DNA of 64,000 nt from Streptomyces sp. NBC_00239. Its GTDB lineage: Bacteria; Actinomycetota; Actinomycetes; Streptomycetales; Streptomycetaceae. Under the pieces are notes generated by a model. It was given only the letters and a program-made list of their open reading frames with translations, had not been told where the DNA came from and made no database searches. Location: NCBI RefSeq assembly GCF_036194065.1, contig NZ_CP108096.1, positions 1-64,000 on the forward strand, in the 5' to 3' direction. Below are positions 7,691 to 15,848 of the stretch, in pieces. The translations under genes and the position numbers were made by a program. Position 1 is the first letter of the stretch. The number at the start of each line of letters is the position of its first letter.

Positions 7691-9118
7691 ATGCCCGCCA
7701 CGTTCAGCACCATGACGCCCGGGAACCCGGTGAGCGAGGCCTACGCCCGCCTCATGCACGGCGCCGACCTGGTCGATGCCGCCCGGCTCACGCCCGAGGA
7801 AGAGCAGCGCTGCCAGCGGGAGCTCTCCCGGATCTGGGAACGGCTGCTGCACAACGCCGAGGTGACGAAGTGGCTGGCGCCGGGGCAGGACCTGAGCTGG
7901 CGCAGCGGGATGCCGCGCCGCCGTGTACTGCGCACGAAGGACGGGCGCACCACCGATCTGGTCCGGCTCATCCCCTGGGTGCTGCGCGAGAAGCTCGCCG
8001 GCGACGTGCTCTACGAGGACACCGTCCGGCGCGAGGAGCAGGTCGTCCTCGGGCACGGCCTAGAGCCCGGCGACGCCGCCAGCGTCCGCTTCAGGAGCAC
8101 GAACCCGGTGGCCGTCGAAGGGGAATTGCTCCAGCCCGGCCGGGAGCGCGAGGTCGAGCGGTTCGTCGACCTGCAGATGATGCTCGCTGCCTACACCGCG
8201 CAGCCGTACTTCGTGCCGGCCTCCGAGGCGTTCGACGCCGTCACCGGCTTGCCGCCCGAACCCGAGGCGCAGCTGCGGCTGACGGGCGAGGCCGTCATGG
8301 TCTTCCACGACGGCGTTCCGCTGCCTGCCGTCACCGCCGACGACGAGGACCTCCACGCCCACGTCGCCGCGCACTTCGGCGCCGGGCCCGACGCGTTCTT
8401 CGGCGGCAGTCCGCTCGTCATGGGCGGTGTGCTCCTGGCCCACCCGGACGACGGCACCGACGCCGCGCTGATGTTCAACCCGCTGCTCGGCTGGCTGATC
8501 ATCGCCAAGATCATGTACGACGGCCGCTACGCCTGGTCGATGCACCCGGTCCACCGGCTCGACACCAACCCCGGCCCGGCCGCCCGCGTACTGCGTAACT
8601 ACGCCGCCCTGAACGCGCTGGAGGACTGGGACACACCCCCGCCGATCCCGGGCCAGGCCCGCACCAGCGGCAAGGGTAAGAAGAACCGGCTGCCTGCGGC
8701 GCAGCGGCGCCAGCAGCAGCTGGAACAGGCCGCCCGTACCCCGCAGGCCCGTCTCGGCGCGCTCCTCGGCGTCCGCGTGCTCCGCTTCACCGCACCGCCC
8801 CACCAGGCCGCCACTGTCCCGCCGCCGAGCACGCCAAGCTCGTCGGGCAGGGCGCCCGCGCAGTACCGCGACTGGCGCCGCGCCCACTGGACCCGCAACA
8901 CCCGAGTCCACCTCCTCGACGAACACGGCCGGCCCTCCGGCCCCGTCTACGGCCCCGACGCCATCGAGGGCGAGACGTTCACCCGGCGCCGGACCCGGGT
9001 GAAGGGAACCTGGATCAACGAGCACCTCCCTTCGCGCCCCGGTCAGCCGGCCGTCTACGCGGTGGACCCGCAGCTGGCCCGGACCAGCACGGAACCCTCC
9101 GACCGCAACCGCACCTGA
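7691..9118 (+). CDS. Large protein of unknown function, 475 aa
   Basis: ATG start with GAGAGGA upstream. The first 320 residues are a mixed fold with no catalytic signature that I can name. A Gln/Arg-rich helical linker (about 340-370) follows, then a C-terminal basic part with TRVKGTWINEHLPSRP. Tryptophan-basic tails of this kind are frequent in plasmid and phage proteins of Streptomyces. It is too long for a typical accessory regulator and could be a structural or replication protein; no helicase, primase or relaxase motif is visible. Confidence 0.75.
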   Translation: MPATFSTMTPGNPVSEAYARLMHGADLVDAARLTPEEEQRCQRELSRIWERLLHNAEVTKWLAPGQDLSWRSGMPRRRVLRTKDGRTTDLVRLIPWVLREKLAGDVLYEDTVRREEQVVLGHGLEPGDAASVRFRSTNPVAVEGELLQPGREREVERFVDLQMMLAAYTAQPYFVPASEAFDAVTGLPPEPEAQLRLTGEAVMVFHDGVPLPAVTADDEDLHAHVAAHFGAGPDAFFGGSPLVMGGVLLAHPDDGTDAALMFNPLLGWLIIAKIMYDGRYAWSMHPVHRLDTNPGPAARVLRNYAALNALEDWDTPPPIPGQARTSGKGKKNRLPAAQRRQQQLEQAARTPQARLGALLGVRVLRFTAPPHQAATVPPPSTPSSSGRAPAQYRDWRRAHWTRNTRVHLLDEHGRPSGPVYGPDAIEGETFTRRRTRVKGTWINEHLPSRPGQPAVYAVDPQLARTSTEPSDRNRT

Positions 9119-9370
9119 CCGACCCGGAAGAGAGGAGACTCCGACCGCAGCGCGTGCGGGAAAGGGCCCTCCTGGGCAGAACGCATCTGGCATCCTGGGG
9201 GCAGCCGGGCAGCCCCGGCCTTCTGCCCCGCGCACGCGGGGATGGCTCCCGCTAGGAGCATTGCTCTTCTGCTTCCCGCGCGAGTGGGGATGGCGTCACC
9301 AGGCGAACGCACCGGCCACGGTGTGCGGCCTGGACGCGTACCCATCCCCTCACAGCCAGGAAGGCCCGCC

Positions 9371-9934
9371 GTGCCCGAAGACACCGCCCCGTCCAGTTCG
9401 CCCAGCCCTCTCGACCAGACTGTGGCCGCGCTCGCCGCGGCATACCCCGGCCTGCGGCAGACAGAACCGTCGAAGTTCGGCGCGCCCCTCGCCGACGTAC
9501 GGCTCACCCCGCAGCGCACCGCCCGCTTCGCATGGGCCGGCTACGAGGTGCAGGTGGCCGTCGGCCACGAGGACCACCTCGACCGCGACGACCCGGACAG
9601 CACCACGCTGTACCGAGAGGTCCGCGCTCACGCCACCCTCCTCGTCCCCCAGACCGTCCAGGTAGACGGCATCGGGCACGTCGAATGGGAGATGACCAAC
9701 TCCCGGTCGGAGATGGGGTTCCCCGCCGCGTTCGCCGTGGCGGCCGCGGACCAGCACGACCCGCGGTTCGCCGCCGCCGTCCTGTCGACCGTGGCCAAGG
9801 CCCTCGCGTACGCCCGCCTGGCCAGCAAGCACGCGGTCGTCCAGGCGGAGAAGGCCGCCGACGAGGTCCGGTGGGAGAGCGAACGCCCGGCGGGGGTCAG
9901 CCCGCGCAAGTGGCTCCGGGACAAGCGGGCGTAG
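9371..9934 (+). CDS. Hypothetical protein, 187 aa
   Basis: GTG 9371 follows AGGAAGG with proper spacing; the frame is open further upstream but without a ribosome site. The middle is beta-rich (ARFAWAGYEVQVAVGHED, REVRAHATLLVPQTVQ) and the end is helical and charged. A strong hairpin follows. The 250 bases before it hold two GC-rich hairpins (9226-9245 and 9274-9293) and no gene. Not recognised. Confidence 0.7.
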   Translation: MPEDTAPSSSPSPLDQTVAALAAAYPGLRQTEPSKFGAPLADVRLTPQRTARFAWAGYEVQVAVGHEDHLDRDDPDSTTLYREVRAHATLLVPQTVQVDGIGHVEWEMTNSRSEMGFPAAFAVAAADQHDPRFAAAVLSTVAKALAYARLASKHAVVQAEKAADEVRWESERPAGVSPRKWLRDKRA

Positions 9935-9995
9935 CGGGACGCGGCAACGTCTTAATCCTCCGGATGCCGCCGTCCTCCGTGGGCCCGGACAACGA

Positions 9996-10036
9996 GAAGT
10001 CCTCGGCGACCGCTCTGGGCGGTTGCCGAGGACTTC
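9996..10036 (+). terminator. Long hairpin terminator
   Basis: 12-bp perfect outer stem (GAAGTCCTCGGC) continued by 6 pairs with one wobble, 5-base loop. Lies 60 bases after the stop at 9934. The rest of 10037-10429 holds two CCCCTGRTACAGGGG hairpins 64 bases apart (10048, 10112) and no gene. Confidence 0.55.
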
Positions 10037-10429
10037 CTGAGTTGTCGTCCCCTGGTACAGGGGCATTGCTGGCATCTGCCGATGTTTCTGGCATTGACCT
10101 GCGATGGAGCATCCCCTGATACAGGGGTTCACGTGGGAACGCTGATGCGGAGCACCTTCGGCCCACCCCGGGAGCGGGCGGCGGCTGCGTCCCAAGGCCA
10201 CAGCAAGGACCGTAGCGCGGTGGAAGCACCGCGGTCCAACTTCGTCACTCGCAAGGGTGAGTGCCAGTCTGCGGGCCCGCGCCGTGAGACGGCGCTTCTT
10301 GATTTCGCAGGCTGAAGTGCCGTCTGCGACCCACATCGAAGGTTCTCGCACAGGCGCTGAATCTCAGACCGGCACAACAGCGAGCGCGCGCGGCGGCGGG
10401 AACCGGGCGACTCGGGGCGGGGCGGGAGC

Positions 10430-11194
10430 CTACTCCGGCCGATGGAGGGAGGCCAGGGGGAGCAGCCCACGCCGCAGCGCCTCCCGACTGAGGATCTCCA
10501 CCTCGGCACCAGCGGCACGGAGTGCGTCAGCAGCTCGGGCTAGGCGACGCTCGGCAGCAGCGAGTTCGGCGACTACGGACTCATTGCTCGGTCCGCATCC
10601 AGTTGGCGCGGGTTCACAGGGTCCGTCCAGCAGTTCCATGGACGCCTCCGGCCCGTCGGAGGGTTCCTCCCGCAAGGCGCTGCGAACGAACACTCCCTTC
10701 CCCTGAACCGCGTAAACCAGACCTTCTCGCTTGAGCACACGCACCGCGTGCTGCGCAGTCGAATTGGCGATCTTAAAACGTTCCTGGAGCACCCGCGCAG
10801 AAGGAATCTGATCGCCGGGTTCAAGCGCGCCCGACAGTATCTCTTCCCGGAGGAATTCCGCCGTCCTGACGTACGGGGGCCTAGGGTCATGCTCCGGATC
10901 GCCTACCGCGCCCACAGCGCCGAGACGCCCCATTTGGCCTGCCAACCGTGCGGCAGGGAGTACGCCGCAAACGTAACTTCCGCGCCCGACAACGGAGTAG
11001 ACCAACCCCTCCCGCTTTAGCACCTTCAGCGCGTTCTGCACAGTCGAACTGGAGACGCCGAAGCGCGCTTGAAGCACCCGCGCCGACGGCAGACGGCTTC
11101 CGGGGGCATATTGCCCGACCTCAATGGAGGTGCGCAGCATCTCTGCGGCCTGCAGGTAGGGCGGCCTCGAGTCCTCTTCCAACGGCAACGTCAT
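10430..11194 (-). CDS. Tandem double GntR-type regulator, 254 aa
   Basis: ATG 11194 was chosen; TTG 11215 is an alternative. Two complete GntR winged-helix domains follow each other (residues about 11-76 and 106-171), each with the PPY..A..LR..I..G...PG..(L/I)PSARVLQ.RF pattern and an LKREGLVY wing. There is no ligand-binding domain; the last 60 residues form a charged, probably coiled-coil helix. GntR repressors such as KorSA control transfer and replication in Streptomyces plasmids, usually with one domain plus an effector domain, so this arrangement is unusual. The palindrome at 11287-11300, about 95 bases upstream of the start, is a candidate autoregulatory operator. Confidence 0.85.
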   Translation of the reverse strand: MTLPLEEDSRPPYLQAAEMLRTSIEVGQYAPGSRLPSARVLQARFGVSSSTVQNALKVLKREGLVYSVVGRGSYVCGVLPAARLAGQMGRLGAVGAVGDPEHDPRPPYVRTAEFLREEILSGALEPGDQIPSARVLQERFKIANSTAQHAVRVLKREGLVYAVQGKGVFVRSALREEPSDGPEASMELLDGPCEPAPTGCGPSNESVVAELAAAERRLARAADALRAAGAEVEILSREALRRGLLPLASLHRPE

Positions 11195-11286
11195 GCGCCA
11201 ACCCTGGCAGCGCAAGCCTGTGGACAGAGGGCGGCACGGAGCAGCTCACCAGCGGCGGCCGGGGCACGGGCGGCGCGGCGACGGGC

Positions 11287-11300
11287 ACTTTGCAAAGTAC
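11287..11300. promoter_or_regulatory. Palindrome CTTTGCAAAGTAC, copy 2
   Basis: ACTTTGCAAAGTAC lies between the double-GntR gene and the gene upstream of it. Shares 13 identical bases with copies at 554-566 and 53637-53649. Confidence 0.6.
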
Positions 11301-11324
11301 AGAACCAGGCACGACGACGCGTTC

Positions 11325-11678
11325 TCAGGCGGTCATGCGCAACCTCTCGTCCCAGCAGCAGGTGCCCACCCACCCGCTGTCGTGCCGGTGCGCGGTGGCC
11401 ACAAGGATCTCCTTCCGGCACATCTTGCACGTCTCCAGCTCTGCGTCGAGGCCGTGTTGTTCGAGCACCGCAGCGATCTGCGCGTCGGTGGGGTGGAAGT
11501 CGAACGACTGGTCTTCGGTCAGCACCTGGTCGTCACTGCGGCGCACCAGATCATAGGAACGGCCGTCGATGCCGTTCCAGACCAACTCCCGGACGACGTA
11601 CTGCTCCCCGTCTACCGCGAACGGGTCGTGGTCGATCTCGCGGACGACGACGGTTCCGGGCCTCGATGCGTTTCCCAT
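11325..11678 (-). CDS. Hypothetical protein with Cys pairs, 117 aa
   Basis: ATG 11678 has AAGGAAG 11 bases upstream. The N-terminal half is beta-rich (IDHDPFAVDGEQYVVREL, RSYDLVRRSDDQVL). The C-terminal half has CKMC about residue 85 and a CCW near residue 107, so a metal-binding knuckle is likely. It stands in a minus-strand run with the next two genes and the tRNA cassette. Not recognised. Confidence 0.65.
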   Translation of the reverse strand: MGNASRPGTVVVREIDHDPFAVDGEQYVVRELVWNGIDGRSYDLVRRSDDQVLTEDQSFDFHPTDAQIAAVLEQHGLDAELETCKMCRKEILVATAHRHDSGWVGTCCWDERLRMTA

Positions 11679-11731
11679 GCGGCTGCCCACTTCCTTGGAG
11701 TGTCAGGGGGTGAAGGTGGAGAAGCTCGTAC

Positions 11732-12097
11732 TTACGGCTGCTGCGCGCGGTGCTTGTGGTCGATCTGCTCCACGCGGGCGCTCAGGCGGGCGACGGTGTG
11801 GCGGACGTCGTCAACGGCGTCACGCAGAACCTCCTCCAGGGCCTGCCGCATGCTATGGGCGTCACGCTCGTTCGCGATGGCGTAGGCCGTGCCCACATCT
11901 ACGCCTTCCAACGACACGGTGCCTGCAATCAGGACATCGTGGCTGTCCAGCGGGTCGTAGTAGCACCAGGCGTCCTCAGCCGTGGGGCGGCGCCCCTGGA
12001 CCGTAACGGTGTAGCCCTCGTGGAGGAAGCGGGCGGTGCCGTCGAGGTCGAGGCGGAAGCCCGGGTCGGCGGGGGCGCTGAGCTGGCGCAGTTCCAT
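11732..12097 (-). CDS. Hypothetical protein, 121 aa
   Basis: ATG 12097 with GGAG 7 bases upstream. The N-terminal part is beta-rich (FRLDLDGTARFLHEGYTVTVQG); the C-terminal third is a long helix (MRQALEEVLRDAVDDVRHT) that could dimerise. Spacing of about 50 bases to the next gene suggests a shared transcript. Function unknown. Confidence 0.65.
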   Translation of the reverse strand: MELRQLSAPADPGFRLDLDGTARFLHEGYTVTVQGRRPTAEDAWCYYDPLDSHDVLIAGTVSLEGVDVGTAYAIANERDAHSMRQALEEVLRDAVDDVRHTVARLSARVEQIDHKHRAQQP

Positions 12098-12164
12098 ACG
12101 GGGTCTCCGGGGTTTTGTGGTGTCGCCGGTCGGGGTGGGGAGGGCGCGCCGGCCCGGCAGAGGG

Positions 12165-12509
12165 TCAGTTGTCCAGAAGCGGGCCGTAGTGGTGCTGGTG
12201 GAGGTCGATGGCCTCGTGGATGTCGGTTTCGGCGAAGCCGCACGTCACGGGTGTGAGCGTGCCGTGGGAGAAGTCGATGGAGATGTCGAGCAGGACGGCC
12301 AGCAGGTCCTGGAGGTCGCGCGGGGACAGGGTCAGGGTGTGGCGGGCGCTGCCGGGGAAGAGCTGGGCGGTGACCAGGTGGGCCAGGCTGTGCCAGGCCG
12401 GATCCGGCCGGCTCAGGAGGTCGGCGCACAGGTGGCGGGCGATCGCGGTGGGCAGGGTGACGATCGGCGCGGCGAGCATGGCGTTCGGCCGGCAGCGGTA
12501 ACGGGCCAC
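12165..12509 (-). CDS. Hypothetical protein, 114 aa
   Basis: GTG 12509 is preceded by AAGGAG at correct spacing; the longer frame runs through a tRNA gene and is rejected. The protein begins with a Cys/Arg-rich head, has a helical middle (RHLCADLLSRP, WHSLAHLVTAQLF) and an acidic, His-rich C-terminus (DIHEAIDLHQHHYG). No family recognised. It starts only 36 bases downstream of the tRNA-Glu(UUC) gene on the same strand, so it may share the tRNA transcript. Confidence 0.7.
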   Translation of the reverse strand: MARYRCRPNAMLAAPIVTLPTAIARHLCADLLSRPDPAWHSLAHLVTAQLFPGSARHTLTLSPRDLQDLLAVLLDISIDFSHGTLTPVTCGFAETDIHEAIDLHQHHYGPLLDN

Positions 12510-12544
12510 GGGGCGCTCCTTACGTGGACGGCGGTACGGGTGGG

Positions 12545-12615
12545 TGCTCCTGCGGGGGCTCGAACCCCGTTTCCCGGCTTGAAAGACCGGTGTCTTACCC
12601 ATGGACGACAGGAGC
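12545..12615 (-). tRNA. tRNA-Glu (UUC)
   Basis: Complete cloverleaf on the minus strand: acceptor GCTCCTG/CAGGAGC with discriminator A, 3-bp D stem, anticodon loop CTTTCAA giving anticodon TTC, T loop TTCGAGC. CCA not encoded. The distal gene of the minus tRNA cassette. Confidence 0.9.
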
Positions 12616-12670
12616 CGGGAAGGGCCAAGCCCGCCGCGCGAAGACGGTCGGCCCTGGCCCACGTTGTGTG

Positions 12671-13090
12671 TCAGCCCTCCGGGGCAGTCCGCGGGGCCGG
12701 AGAGTTGGCACTTACGAACTGGAGGAACCAGTCGGGAACCTGGCCCAGCTCGGCGTGGTAGCGCGTCCAGATCTCCCGGACGGGAAGGCGCCGCAGGTTC
12801 TCGTCCGGCAGGACTTCGTGGCCGGTTACCTCGATGCTGTTCCAGCGGGGCGTGGCGTCGCCGTCCTGGAACCAGCGGACGCGCAGCCGGACGGGCCGGA
12901 CGCGGTAGCTGTCCTCGCCGTCCTCGACGGTGAAGTCCGGGCCGCACTGCCCCTGCCATACCTTCTCGTACGTCCGCTGTGGCGGCCTGGCCGTCATCGC
13001 GTTGTCGTACTGCACCACCTCGTCGAACCGCTCCACGCGCAGCGAGGGCGTGAACTGCGCGGGTTCGGACGGGCCGTCGGCAATCTCCAT
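12671..13090 (-). CDS. Hypothetical protein inside the minus tRNA cassette, 139 aa
   Basis: ATG 13090 has AAGGAAG upstream. Acidic-aromatic protein with repeated short beta segments (YEKVWQGQCGPDFTVED, VRLRVRWFQDG, WNSIEVTGHEVLP) and a helical end (VREIWTRYHAEL). No motif recognised. It is embedded between tRNA-Asp and tRNA-Glu on the same strand, with no promoter of its own that I can see, so it may be translated from the long cassette transcript. The paralogous plus cassette has no protein gene at this place. Confidence 0.7.
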   Translation of the reverse strand: MEIADGPSEPAQFTPSLRVERFDEVVQYDNAMTARPPQRTYEKVWQGQCGPDFTVEDGEDSYRVRPVRLRVRWFQDGDATPRWNSIEVTGHEVLPDENLRRLPVREIWTRYHAELGQVPDWFLQFVSANSPAPRTAPEG

Positions 13091-13378
13091 GTCCTGCTTC
13101 CTTTCATCCCAGCACGGTCGGTTCACCCAGAAGGCCGCCGCCGGGACGGTTCGGGTGGCGCGGCCGCGGCCCCTGCGGGTGCGGCCGGCTCAGGTCCGGG
13201 TGATGCCCCCTGGCTCGCGCACTGTGCGGGACGCGGGCACGGCAGGTCAGGTCCTGGGCCTGGCGGGCTGCCGGGACGGGAAGCGAGTCGGTGCACGGCG
13301 TGGGGGATCCGTACGGGTCGCATGTCCCGTCCCGGCAGGGCCGGGGGCACCGCTCCTCGGGGTGAGGCGAGCGGTGAG

Positions 13379-13449
13379 CGCTCCTGCGGGGACTCGAACC
13401 CCGTTTCCCGGGTCGACAACCCGGTGCCCTACCTATGGACGACAAGAGC
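13379..13449 (-). tRNA. tRNA-Asp (GUC)
   Basis: Acceptor GCTCTTG/CAGGAGC with one wobble, discriminator G as usual for tRNA-Asp, anticodon loop TTGTCGA giving GTC, T loop TTCGAGT. CCA not encoded. Between 13091 and 13378 I see only a spacer. Confidence 0.9.
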
Positions 13450-13467
13450 CTGCGTGAACGTTCTGCG

Positions 13468-13543
13468 TACCCTCGGCGGGATTTGAACCCGCGGTCTCCC
13501 CATTGAGAGTGGGGTGAGTTGAGCCGGACTACTCCACGAGGGC
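13468..13543 (-). tRNA. tRNA-Glu (CUC)
   Basis: Acceptor GCCCTCG/CGAGGGT with discriminator A, large D loop containing GG, anticodon stem CCCCA/TGGGG with loop CTCTCAA giving CTC, normal T arm with loop TTCAAAT. Immediately follows the structured RNA. Its paralogue at 19640-19708 has a damaged T arm. Confidence 0.85.
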
Positions 13544-13716
13544 GTGGATTTCCCGCCGTCGGCCGGGGATCGGATCAGGTAGGGCCCGTGAGGGCTTGCT
13601 CGTCACCTTCCCCGGCCGGGGCGGGGCCGCCGTCGGCTCCTCCCCAGGAGCCTCGGGCGACGCGTGCCAGCGGACCGGATCCGCCGGGGGAAGCATCACC
13701 TTCCGCTGGCACGTCG

Positions 13717-13782
13717 TGGACTCTGCGGGTACTGCTCCCGCTCTTCCCCCACACGGGGGCGTGCTGCTGACACCACGAGTCC
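13717..13782 (-). ncRNA. tRNA-like domain TL2, minus copy (no anticodon loop)
   Basis: Acceptor-like stem GGACTC/GAGTCC, short D-like hairpin GTG/CAC, an arm CCCCC-GTGT-GGGGG where the anticodon arm should be (4-base loop instead of 7), and a T-like arm GCGGG/CCCGC. Counterpart of 19407-19470, whose stems are different in sequence but paired. Confidence 0.55.
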
Positions 13783-13907
13783 CGGAGGGCGCGCTTTCCC
13801 TCCTTCAACCCGCGCCGGGGATCAACCGGGCGGGTTCGTTCTGCTGTGCCGGTGCGCACCCTCTCAACGGGGACGTCGCCTCTGGAGGGGCACACACCAG
13901 CACATCG

Positions 13908-13972
13908 CGATCCGAGGGGAGTTGAACCCCTGCCCTCGATGCCTCAAGGGCCAGCTCCTGTAGCTGCGGACC
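13908..13972 (-). ncRNA. tRNA-like domain TL1, minus copy (no anticodon loop)
   Basis: Acceptor-like GGTCCG/CGGATC, D-like hairpin AGCT-ACAGG-AGCT containing GG, an 8-bp arm GCCCTTGA/TCGAGGGC closed by the tetraloop GGCA in place of the anticodon arm, T stem AGGGG/CCCCT with the canonical loop TTCAACT. Compare 19228-19291. Confidence 0.6.
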
Positions 13973-14046
13973 TGCCGGACGGCCCGATGCGGCCGCTCCT
14001 GACTGTCCGGCGTCCTGCGGGGTCGATCACCCCCGTTGACCCTTTT

Positions 14047-14087
14047 ACATTAACGCATGAGGGGGGGTGCGTCAACTTTTAAGGGTC
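14047..14087 (-). promoter_or_regulatory. GACCC-box promoter P3
   Basis: Minus strand: GACCC at 14087-14083, -35 TTGACG at 14075-14070, 17-base spacer, -10 TAATGT at 14052-14047. A second GACCC in opposite orientation at 14038-14042 closes the 50-bp region. Drives the structured RNA and tRNA cassette. Confidence 0.75.
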
Positions 14088-14153
14088 AGTCGAGGGGGTG
14101 GCGACCCTGCGCGGCAGGTACGGCGCCGCGCTCCGCCCATCCGCGCGCGGACG

Positions 14154-14483
14154 CTAGCGAACGGGCTCGGACATCCGCCTCATTGACGCCCAGAACCGCT
14201 CCGGGGAGTTGGCGAGGACGCCCCGTGGATGCCCGAGAAGCTCCTCTGCGTGGCTTGCCACGCGGAGGCGCAGGTCCTCGTCGGTCCAGTGCTCCGCGAA
14301 CTGGAGGCAGTCGGCACGCATCAGCTCCAAGGACTCCACGATCTGGTCCAGGTCCTGCGCATTCAGCCCGGAAGCCTCCCTGCGCTCCGCCACGAAAGAC
14401 TCGATCGACGCCTCGATTTCGCGAACGACGGAACGAGCGCACTCGCTCTCGGAGAACGCGACCATGCGGGACTCTCGATTCAT
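14154..14483 (-). CDS. Small helical protein, 109 aa, paralogue of the gene at 3509
   Basis: ATG 14483 with AAGGAG 4 bases upstream, behind promoter P4. Long helices (CARSVVREIEASIESFVAE, then DQIVESLELMRADCLQFAE). The middle aligns with the 81-aa protein at 3509-3754. No enzymatic motif. Two paralogues under two copies of the same promoter suggest a dosage or partner function. It is transcribed away from the structured RNA cassette promoter by the same kind of promoter and lies just upstream of it. Confidence 0.8.
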   Translation of the reverse strand: MNRESRMVAFSESECARSVVREIEASIESFVAERREASGLNAQDLDQIVESLELMRADCLQFAEHWTDEDLRLRVASHAEELLGHPRGVLANSPERFWASMRRMSEPVR

Positions 14484-14532
14484 CAAGCTCCTTAAAGAGG
14501 GCGGGCGGCGTGCTTGCACACCCACGTTCATT

Positions 14533-14574
14533 AATGTACCCCACAATGAGGCCATGCGACAACTTTTCAGGGTC
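14533..14574 (-). promoter_or_regulatory. GACCC-box promoter P4
   Basis: GACCC at 14574-14570, -35 TTGTCG at 14562-14557, 18-base spacer, -10 TACATT at 14538-14533. Drives the gene at 14483. The region 14575-14904 upstream holds no gene. Confidence 0.75.
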
Positions 14575-14904
14575 GCCATTGAGAGGTTCCGCCAGTCCAG
14601 AGGCCCACGTCCCGGCCGCGAAGCCTCGGCGGCAACCACGGACATCGCAGCCCCCGCCGGCTCGGGAGCGGCAGCCGGGGCGAGCCTCGGGCTTCGGCAA
14701 CCTGCATTCACGGGGTCGGCCGGGCCGTTACGATGGCGTGTGTTCCAAGGGCAACCGCGCCGCGCCCGGTCCACCACCACCTCGACGCCCACACCGCCGC
14801 AGGGGACCGCAGACGTCTGAGACTCGCGCGAGCGATCTCGTCATGCCCTCCTCCTGGACGGCCGACGCGTGTGGGGCAGCAGGCCGGACAAGGACGCGAG
14901 ACGC

Positions 14905-15609
14905 ATGACCAACCCCCGCAACCGGCAACTCGACCGCACCGTGCGTGCGTACAAGCGTGCACACCCCGGCATCACCCTGGACCAGGCCCGAGCTGCTGTC
15001 GCCGCCCGATCCGGCAGTCAGCCCCGCCTCCCGGCCCGGATCCCCGCCGCCCCCCTGCCCCGCCCCGCCGAGCGGCTGGAGGGCTACATTCAGCGCGTCG
15101 CCGCGGCGGCCGGCGTCCAGCGACACCGGGCCATGGAACTCCTCGGCCTCGAGCCCGGCAACTCCGCCACCGACCGTCTCGACGAACTCGCTGCGGGCCC
15201 ACTGCCCGACCACTCCGTACGCGGCCTCGTCGCGGCCACCGGCATGACCTCTGACCAGGCCCGCGCCCTGACCGCCCCGCGCAGCGCCGTCGGCCGGATC
15301 CCGGACCTGGAGAACTTGGCGCGGCAGCTCCTGAGCGAGAAGCACATCCGGCCCGGAGGCGCCGGCAAGACCCGTACGGACGCCGGCGACCTCGCCCGGC
15401 TCCTCGCCGAAACGAGCGGGCAGCACACTCTCCTGTTCGACCTGCCCGCCACCGAACCGCGCTCGACCACTTACACCCCGATCCTCGTCGACCTGGACTG
15501 GCCGGCCGATGGCGCCCGGCCGCCCATCGATCCCGAGGTCTTCGACGAAGTCGCCGAGGCTCTCGGGATCGGGCAGGACACCGAGACGGATCCCCCGCCG
15601 CGCAAGTAA
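14905..15609 (+). CDS. Hypothetical helical protein, 234 aa
   Basis: ATG 14905, with AAGGAC some bases upstream. The first 40 residues (RNRQLDRTVRAYKRAHPGI, then LDQARAAVAARSG) resemble the start of several Streptomyces plasmid proteins. The middle has a helical pair (GYIQRVAAAAGVQRHRAMEL and VRGLVAATGMTSDQARALT) reminiscent of TniQ-type helix-turn-helix repeats, but without the zinc ligands. The C-terminus is acidic. A DNA-binding role is possible; identity unknown. Confidence 0.7.
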   Translation: MTNPRNRQLDRTVRAYKRAHPGITLDQARAAVAARSGSQPRLPARIPAAPLPRPAERLEGYIQRVAAAAGVQRHRAMELLGLEPGNSATDRLDELAAGPLPDHSVRGLVAATGMTSDQARALTAPRSAVGRIPDLENLARQLLSEKHIRPGGAGKTRTDAGDLARLLAETSGQHTLLFDLPATEPRSTTYTPILVDLDWPADGARPPIDPEVFDEVAEALGIGQDTETDPPPRK

Positions 15610-15642
15610 CCCGCCTCCCGGTCCGTCGTGAAAGGGAGTGCC

Positions 15643-15806
15643 GTGAATCAGTACGACCCGGCGCGTCGGGGGTCCGGCGACACTCCGATCTACGCATCTC
15701 TCGTCCGCGAGCGCGGAGACGTCCCGCTGAGGCCAAGCGGGGCGCGGCGCAGCTGCTCGCCGAGACCGGCCGGGCCGTTGACTTCCGCTCGGTGCGCGTG
15801 ATCTGA
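15643..15806 (+). pseudogene. Frameshifted copy of the small gene at 40347
   Basis: GTG 15643 has a good GGGAG site. The frame begins GDTPIYASLVRERGDV and then shifts; one frame over, the rest reads AEAKRGAAQLLAETGRAVDF and stops at 15806. Joined, this matches GDAPIYTSLVEELGDV plus TEARRTAQQTLRESQKALDF in the 56-aa product of 40347-40517. A single-base indel near 15723 therefore broke this copy, unless it is a sequencing error or programmed shift. Confidence 0.6.
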
Positions 15807-15848
15807 GCAGGAGGGACCGGCCGCCCGAGGAGGCCAGTCGGGTCGGTG

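Larger units (their letters stand above)
13544..14040 (-). ncRNA. Large structured RNA, minus-strand copy
   Basis: About 500 bases between the GACCC-box promoter P3 and tRNA-Glu(CUC), with no open gene. Read on the minus strand it matches the plus-strand RNA at 19157-19639 block by block: a 5' hairpin with GGGGGTGATC in its first arm, a GCCGGAC/GTCCGGC stem, tRNA-like domain TL1, a long imperfect stem, a hairpin with a TGATCC loop, tRNA-like domain TL2, a TGCCAGC/GCTGGCA stem enclosing GGAAGGTGATG, and a GGGGAAGGTGA element. Pairing is kept while bases differ, so both copies look functional. Resembles, in context only, large ornate RNAs such as GOLLD and ROOL that lie beside phage tRNAs. Confidence 0.65.

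Noticed and set aside
6033..8056. Very long open frames through 6.0-8.0 kb on both strands
   Set aside because: They run through iterons and a low-complexity G-rich stretch and are shadows of the genes at 7151 and 7691.
9226..9293. Two GC-rich hairpins resembling type I-E CRISPR repeats (CCCCGCGCACGCGGGGATGG and a variant)
   Set aside because: Only two degenerate copies 48 bases apart; a I-E unit would repeat at about 61. No cas gene is visible, so at most a relic.
10041..10133. Two CCCCTGRTACAGGGG hairpins 64 bases apart
   Set aside because: Identity is limited to the hairpin itself; the flanks differ, so this is not a CRISPR array. Probably terminator-like.
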